Part shown: in pieces, positions 60,222 to 64,000 of the stretch
Layout: every line of letters begins with the position of its first letter
Numbering within the stretch: the stretch's first letter is position 1
NCBI RefSeq assembly: GCF_008932245.1
Contig: NZ_CP034909.1
Location: forward strand, 2,046,001-2,110,000
DNA from: Sinorhizobium alkalisoli
GTDB lineage: Bacteria > Pseudomonadota > Alphaproteobacteria > Rhizobiales > Rhizobiaceae
DNA: 64,000 bases
Direction: 5' to 3'
The notes under the pieces: model-generated
Told to the model about the DNA's origin: nothing
Databases searched by the model: none
The model's input: the letters and a program-made list of their open reading frames with translations, nothing else
Position numbers and translations under genes: made by a program

Positions 60222-60440
60222 TCATTTCGGGGGGCGTCTGTTGGCGGCGTGATCCTGATATTGATCGCTCTTCACCTTATTGCCGTCGAGGCCGCGCGCG
60301 TCCGAGTGCTGTTTCTTGTCGCGGTTGGCCAGGACCTCGTTTTCGCCGAGCGTGTCCTGCTGCAACTCGGTCTGCGCCCCACTTCCCGAGCCCTTGCCCT
60401 TGTCGGGCTTGCCGATGTTCTTCTTGCTGGCGTGAGCCAT
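60222..60440 (-). CDS. small hydrophilic protein, stress-type
   Basis: A 72-residue hydrophilic protein: MAHASKKNIGKPDKGKGSGSGAQTELQQDTLGENEVLANRDKKQHSDARGLDGNKVKSDQYQDH. GGAGATGGCC precedes the start. It is low in hydrophobic residues and probably disordered; similar small proteins in rhizobia are induced by stationary-phase or salt stress. It is followed by two further small hydrophilic genes on the same strand. Confidence 0.72.
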   Translation of the reverse strand: MAHASKKNIGKPDKGKGSGSGAQTELQQDTLGENEVLANRDKKQHSDARGLDGNKVKSDQYQDHAANRRPPK

Positions 60441-60490
60441 GGCCATCTCCTTTATGCTCGTGCGACGCGTCCGGCGAGAATGCCGGCCGC

Positions 60491-60733
60491 TCAGCCCCCC
60501 GAATCCTTGTGGTGCCTGCTCTCCTGATTTTCGCCTCTCAGAATGCTGCGCTCATTCTCCTCACGGGCATCGGCATGATCGGTGTCGAGACTTCGCCCTT
60601 TGCGTTGCGCCCGTCTGAGGGCCTCGGAGCGCTTCAGATCCGCCTCGGCATCGAAGTCCTTGCCCGCATTCGATGTGTCCTCGCGGCCCTCGATAATGCG
60701 CCGCTGTTGTTCATGCGTCTTCCTGCCGACCAT
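60491..60733 (-). CDS. small charged protein, unknown
   Basis: An 80-residue protein: MVGRKTHEQQRRIIEGREDTSNAGKDFDAEADLKRSEALRRAQRKGRSLDTDHADAREENERSILRGENQESRHHKDSGG. Highly charged and likely disordered, without recognised domain. The composition is like its neighbours, suggesting a common stress regulon. Confidence 0.7.
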   Translation of the reverse strand: MVGRKTHEQQRRIIEGREDTSNAGKDFDAEADLKRSEALRRAQRKGRSLDTDHADAREENERSILRGENQESRHHKDSGG

Positions 60734-60744
60734 GGTCGTCGCTC

Positions 60745-60948
60745 CTATTTGTTGGTTCGCCCGCGTCGGGCAGGATCTGCGCCGCCCTCACCCGTGGCGT
60801 CGTTCGCCACATCGCCTTCGACGGTACTGTCGCGCTTCAGGCGCTCATAGTCGGCAGGGCCTTTGATGCCCTTCGACTGGCCGATACCGGGGTCCTGTTT
60901 CAGGTCCTTGTCGCTCGGGCGCCGGGTCTTGGGATGTTTGGAGGTCAT
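60745..60948 (-). CDS. small charged protein, unknown
   Basis: A 67-residue protein: MTSKHPKTRRPSDKDLKQDPGIGQSKGIKGPADYERLKRDSTVEGDVANDATGEGGADPARRGRTNK. ATG at 60948 follows GGAGGCAG. GDVANDAT and DPGIGQSKG are conserved-looking patches of the small hydrophilic proteins in rhizobia. It lies 11 bases before the next small gene. Confidence 0.7.
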   Translation of the reverse strand: MTSKHPKTRRPSDKDLKQDPGIGQSKGIKGPADYERLKRDSTVEGDVANDATGEGGADPARRGRTNK

Positions 60949-61339
60949 AATGGAACTGCCTCCTCTCGCTGTCGGACTTATCATCTCGGTGTTAACCGGG
61001 GTCGGCGCCTAAAGTTCCCCCGATGGCAGGCAGCGGCTGCGCCCTTGTGGCAGCGCATCCCGGAGCAGAGGTTCCGCTGCTCGTGAGAGAAGCCTTCTAC
61101 GACCAGTTCCCCCCCCTCACCGGAGAAGGCAAGCCGCTCGCTCGACGGCTTCCTGGCGATCATCGCTGAGGGAATGAAGGGCGCCAGGCCGGTCAATCCG
61201 GCCCGACAGCGTTGGCGCCGCAGAGGAACGGCAGCCGGCTCCAGCGATCGGCGCGCGTCGCGAAAGACGCGCACCGGCTACCGTCAGATACCTGTCATAT
61301 TCCCATCTGCCCCCCTTTTCTTGGGGCCTGGAAAGACCT

Positions 61340-61690
61340 ATATCACGAGTGCCGTCCTCGGGCGGCTATGGCAATAAACGGGCGATGCAATAAACCCATT
61401 GGACCCGGGGGCGGTACCCGGCGCCTCCACCAAAAACCGGTCTCCGGAAGCACTCCGACCGGCTTTTGATGGGGGCGAAATAGGATCGACAAGGGTGTAA
61501 AGATCGACTTTTTGCTCGGCATTGTACCACCGTTATCGGGCTAAATTTATAGTTGCAAACGACAACTATGCTGAAGCACGTCTCGCTGCCTAACGGCGGT
61601 GCGGCACTTCAAATCAAGTCCTTCCGGGTAGCACCGTAAGGCGGGGTCCGAAGGCACCTGGCAACAGAAGCCTTCACCTTCTCCCCCGTG
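61340..61690 (+). ncRNA. ssrA: two-piece transfer-messenger RNA (tmRNA)
   Basis: The gene is circularly permuted as in alphaproteobacteria. The acceptor piece ends at 61432 with CGCCTCCACCA and carries a T-arm-like stem (CCCGG/CCGGG-type, 61410-61422). A short loop with a hairpin (AAAACCGGTC..GACCGGCTTTT) follows. The coding piece starts at 61471 with GGGGGCGAAATAGGATCGAC, whose first seven bases pair with CGCCTCC, and encodes the tag ANDNYAEARLAA-stop (61555-61593). The outer ends are approximate. tmRNA frees stalled ribosomes and marks the product for ClpXP. Confidence 0.93.
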
Positions 61691-61805
61691 CTGAAATGGT
61701 CTATAGATGCCTCGATAATTGACTCGCCATAAACAGACGGGCAATGAAGCACGCAACGGCTGGACGATCGAGCCATGCCGCAGATTGAAGACAGACGGGG
61801 ACCAC

Positions 61806-62318
61806 ATGGGCCAGGACCACATCCGCTACGATATACTGGCGCAGGACGCGCTTCGCGGCGTCATTCGTAAGGTATTGGCCGAAGTTGCCGCAACGGGTCA
61901 CCTGCCCGGCGACCATCACTTCTTCATTACCTTCCTGACCGGCGCTCCCGGCGTTCGTGTTTCGCAACATCTCAGGGCGAAATATCCGGAACAAATGACC
62001 ATCGTCGTCCAGCACCAGTTCTGGGACCTCAAGGTTTCGGAGACCGGCTTCGAAATCGGTCTTTCCTTTTCCGACACGCCCGAGAAGCTGGTGATTCCCT
62101 TCAACGCAATCCGCGGCTTCTATGACCCGTCGGTGAATTTCGAACTGGAGTTCGACGTCGCCGCCGGCGAGGAGGACGAGTCGGAACCGGCGGAGATCAC
62201 TGCCTACCCGGTCGGCGAAACCGACGATGCCCCTGAGGCAAGCGCCGAAAAGACCGGCGAGGAGCAAAAGAGCGGCGGCTCTGTCGTGTCTCTCGATTCC
62301 TTCCGCAAGAAGAATTGA
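61806..62318 (+). CDS. sspB: SspB-type ClpXP adaptor (SspB-alpha)
   Basis: A 170-residue protein. The core (IRYDILAQDALRGVIRKVLAEVAATGHLPGDHHFFITFLTGAPGVRVSQHLRAKYPEQMTIVVQHQFWDLKV to TPEKLVIPFNAIRGFYDPSVNFELEF) is the tag-binding domain; an acidic linker of about 40 residues ends with VVSLDSFRKKN, the ClpX-docking tail. It delivers tmRNA-tagged proteins to ClpXP, and its gene is beside ssrA. ATG at 61806. Confidence 0.93.
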   Translation: MGQDHIRYDILAQDALRGVIRKVLAEVAATGHLPGDHHFFITFLTGAPGVRVSQHLRAKYPEQMTIVVQHQFWDLKVSETGFEIGLSFSDTPEKLVIPFNAIRGFYDPSVNFELEFDVAAGEEDESEPAEITAYPVGETDDAPEASAEKTGEEQKSGGSVVSLDSFRKKN

Positions 62319-62333
62319 GCTGGGGCGCGGGAA

Positions 62334-62564
62334 ATGGCCGGTGACGTCGTCAACCTACGTCAGTTTCGCAAGCGCCAGGCCCGCGCCGCGAGCGAGAAGC
62401 AAGCTGAACAGAACCGCATTTCCTTTGGCCGCACGAAGGCGGAAAAGTCCCTGACCAAAGCCCTGAACGAAAGGGCGTCGAAGTCGCTCGACCAGGGTCG
62501 GCTGGAGCCCACCTCGTCCGAGACGTCCGGGAAAGACGAACCCGAAGGAAATGAGCGGACTTAG
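62334..62564 (+). CDS. DUF4169-family small protein
   Basis: A 76-residue basic protein: MAGDVVNLRQFRKRQARAASEKQAEQNRISFGRTKAEKSLTKALNERASKSLDQGRLEP, which is the DUF4169 pattern. It follows sspB by 15 bases and this linkage is common in alphaproteobacteria. Function unknown. Confidence 0.85.
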   Translation: MAGDVVNLRQFRKRQARAASEKQAEQNRISFGRTKAEKSLTKALNERASKSLDQGRLEPTSSETSGKDEPEGNERT

Positions 62565-62665
62565 TTTCAAAGAGATACAGCGACCTTGGCGCGTCTGACA
62601 AGACGCGCGGCGCTGTGGCATCGGTCCGAAAATCGGACCCCATTTTCGGAAAGTACACGGCGCTC
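62565..62665. repeat. RIME-like repeat
   Basis: TTTCAAAGAGATACAGCGACCTTGG, the hairpin GCGCGTCTGACAAGACGCGC, then GGTCCGAAAATCGGACC and CATTTTCGGAAAG. These blocks are the reverse complement order of 19065-19172. Confidence 0.72.
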
Positions 62666-62767
62666 GCGTACAAGCCGATTCCCCCGGAATTTGATTCTGC
62701 AGCAAGGACTTGGCTCGGCTTGCGGAATCGGATTGCGAAGGACTTGAATCAACCTGTGAGGCCACGA

Positions 62768-63013
62768 ATGATCGGCAAGCATTCGGCGACGCTGCACGGA
62801 CATCGCACCAGCTTCACCCTTGAAGATCCCTTTTGGCAGGAGCTGAAATCGATCGCGAAGAGCCGCGGCATTCCGCTGGCGCGGCTGATCGCCGAGATCG
62901 ATGACAATCGCGCACCGGAGGGCAACCTCTCCTCCGCGATCCGGCTCTACGTGCTTGCCTGGGTCAAGGCGCGCGCCGAAGCGGCGGGCGTATCACGAGT
63001 TATTGAACCGTGA
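62768..63013 (+). CDS. ribbon-helix-helix domain protein
   Basis: An 81-residue protein: SATLHGHRTSFTLEDPFWQELKSIAKSRGIPLARLIAEIDDNRAPEGNLSSAIRLYVLAWVKARAE. This is the RHH_4 family, common next to sspB/DUF4169 in alphaproteobacteria. ATG at 62768 starts it; an open frame to 62615 is not supported. It may bind DNA as a dimer. Confidence 0.87.
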   Translation: MIGKHSATLHGHRTSFTLEDPFWQELKSIAKSRGIPLARLIAEIDDNRAPEGNLSSAIRLYVLAWVKARAEAAGVSRVIEP

Positions 63014-63998
63014 TGTCGGGCAGCATCTCGAAATTGAGCCCTTGCCCCGCGGGCGGGCCCGCATTCTCGCCTGCGCCCGGCGGCAGCAGCACGCCGCCCC
63101 GCTGCACATCCTCGGTCGGCGCAGCGCGCGGCGGCGATGACGGCAGTTGCCGCGTGCGCAGACGCTCTTCCTCCGCAGCACGCCGTTCTTCCGCCGCCCG
63201 CGCTTCCGCCTCGGCCTTCATCCGCGCCGCCTCAGCTGCGGCGGCCTCGCGCCGGCGCTCCTCGATAATCGCCCGCCGCTGCTCGATCTCCCGCTTCTCC
63301 GCCTGCGCCTTGTAAAGCTGGACCTCCCGGCGCAGGCGCTGCTTCTCGAGCACGTTCGCCTGCAGCATCTCCACGCGCCGCCGCTCCCGCTCGTAAGCCC
63401 GGAGCGACAGGAAGTTCGCCAGATCGGTGACATCGAAGGAGACGCCGGGCGACGCCAGCAGGCCGGCATAATCGATACGCACCCGCGGTTCGGCACCCGC
63501 AAGCGCCTCGTCGCCCGGCCGGAATCCGAGCTCGATCGCGGCATTTATACGCCCGGCCGAAAGATCGATCGACGCATCGCCGCTAAGCTCCGCATGGCTG
63601 TCTGCGGCGGTGACGTTCTGCATCCTGATGATGCCGCCAGCCATGCTGAACGGCACCTCGATGCTTTCGACCACCGACTGCCCGCTGAAGATCTCTTCCT
63701 CGGCGACCTTGCGGATGCTGTCGGCCGAGATCTCCGTCTTTGTCGCATCGGCCGCCGCGATCAGTTGCGGCAACGCCGCCGTATTGATCCCGTTGAGCGT
63801 CACACCGCTGAAAACCGCCATTCCCGAGCCGCTCGCCGATTGCGCCATTGCCTGCGGCGTCGCACCCGAGGCTTCCATGGCCACGGCGAGATCGAATCGG
63901 CCTGTTGCCGCCGGCCCGTCCCGCAGCATCCATCCCGCCGCGCCCAAATCGCCGCCCTTGAGGTCGAAACGCGAACGCAGGAAGCCCGAACCATTGGC
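63000..63998 (-). CDS. AsmA-family protein, 5' part beyond window
   Basis: The C-terminal 332 residues of an AsmA-like envelope protein; the start is outside the window. Text such as GRFDLAVAMEASGATPQAMAQSASGSGMAVFSGVTLNGIN and GGIIRMQNVTAADSHAELSGDASIDLSAGRINAAIELGF is typical of the AsmA C-terminal domain. A long coiled coil of Arg/Glu/Ala repeats (RERRRVEMLQANVLEKQRLRREV to EAEARAAEERRAAEEERL) follows and a Pro-rich end. AsmA proteins act in lipid transport to the outer membrane. It overlaps the RHH gene end by 14 bases. Confidence 0.88.
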   Translation of the reverse strand, partial: ANGSGFLRSRFDLKGGDLGAAGWMLRDGPAATGRFDLAVAMEASGATPQAMAQSASGSGMAVFSGVTLNGINTAALPQLIAAADATKTEISADSIRKVAEEEIFSGQSVVESIEVPFSMAGGIIRMQNVTAADSHAELSGDASIDLSAGRINAAIELGFRPGDEALAGAEPRVRIDYAGLLASPGVSFDVTDLANFLSLRAYERERRRVEMLQANVLEKQRLRREVQLYKAQAEKREIEQRRAIIEERRREAAAAEAARMKAEAEARAAEERRAAEEERLRTRQLPSSPPRAAPTEDVQRGGVLLPPGAGENAGPPAGQGLNFEMLPDITVQ

Positions 63999-64000
63999 AT

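Noticed and set aside
61174-61377. Possible 67-codon gene before ssrA
   Set aside because: It overlaps the likely ssrA promoter, has no family match by eye and poor codon character.
1-64000. CRISPR array, transposon or prophage
   Set aside because: No regularly spaced direct repeats, transposase or phage structural genes were seen; repeats found are dispersed palindromes.
1-64000. tRNA and rRNA genes
   Set aside because: No cloverleaf with matching arms, nor 16S/23S/5S stretches, could be recognised besides the tmRNA acceptor.

Overview
The window is a GC-rich chromosomal stretch from an alphaproteobacterium of the Rhizobiales, most probably Sinorhizobium/Ensifer. The evidence is a split, circularly permuted tmRNA gene encoding the rhizobial tag ANDNYAEARLAA next to an alpha-type sspB; the housekeeping series ilvH-ilvI, miaA/serB, degP, hflC-hflK, folA, thyA; rhizopine-type mocDEF genes; and repeated RIME-like palindromic intergenic elements. 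Genes are dense on both strands. I saw no rRNA, tRNA, insertion sequence, prophage or CRISPR.

Region 1 (1-10.7 kb) is catabolic and stress-related: a LacI-type regulator divergent from mocD-mocE-mocF and a PanB-like gene; a secreted-type nuclease; a phosphotransferase and NADH dehydrogenase II; an Lrp-type regulator divergent from an Asp/Glu racemase; an HxlR regulator divergent from a QorB-like reductase. Region 2 (11.4-16.5 kb) is a bufferin-like copper or metal-stress island: DoxX, DUF2063 (BufC), DUF692 (BufB) and a DUF2282 precursor (BufA), facing away from a SigF-type ECF sigma factor and its NrsF/DUF1109 antisigma, with a good SigF-like promoter motif before bufA. Region 3 (16.6-24 kb) has a MocR regulator, pdxJ, a DUF899 protein and a two-gene ATP-citrate-lyase-like operon, unexpected in a rhizobium.

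Region 4 (24.9-36 kb) has a membrane-anchored winged-helix-like protein, a MerR/LuxR-like fusion regulator, a small lipoprotein, an EF-hand protein, and a compact operon of unknown purpose: a cyclase/AAA-ATPase/TPR protein with a disrupted reading frame, a YcaO, a TfuA, an HEXXH metalloprotein and a Cys-rich protein. YcaO plus TfuA suggests peptide backbone modification (thioamide or azoline); this is the best candidate for an undescribed system here. Region 5 (36.4-45.9 kb) has a RecD-like helicase, an AbrB-type membrane protein, an ECF sigma/antisigma pair after a secreted repeat protein, a cobalt-type nitrile hydratase operon, a methyltransferase, a cold-shock protein and an aldo/keto reductase.

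Region 6 (45.9-64 kb) is core. ilvIH is preceded by a complete candidate attenuator: a promoter, an apparently leaderless 18-codon peptide with a Val-Ile-Leu-Val-Val run, and an intrinsic terminator. Next come a HerA-type ATPase, miaA and serB with touching divergent start codons, degP, an ACT-domain protein, DUF2065-hflC-hflK, folA-gst-thyA, three small hydrophilic proteins, ssrA, sspB and an AsmA-like gene running off the end.

Start codons were chosen from Shine-Dalgarno spacing and family start points, so several differ from the longest open frame. All functions are inferred by reading the sequence; no search or alignment was run.
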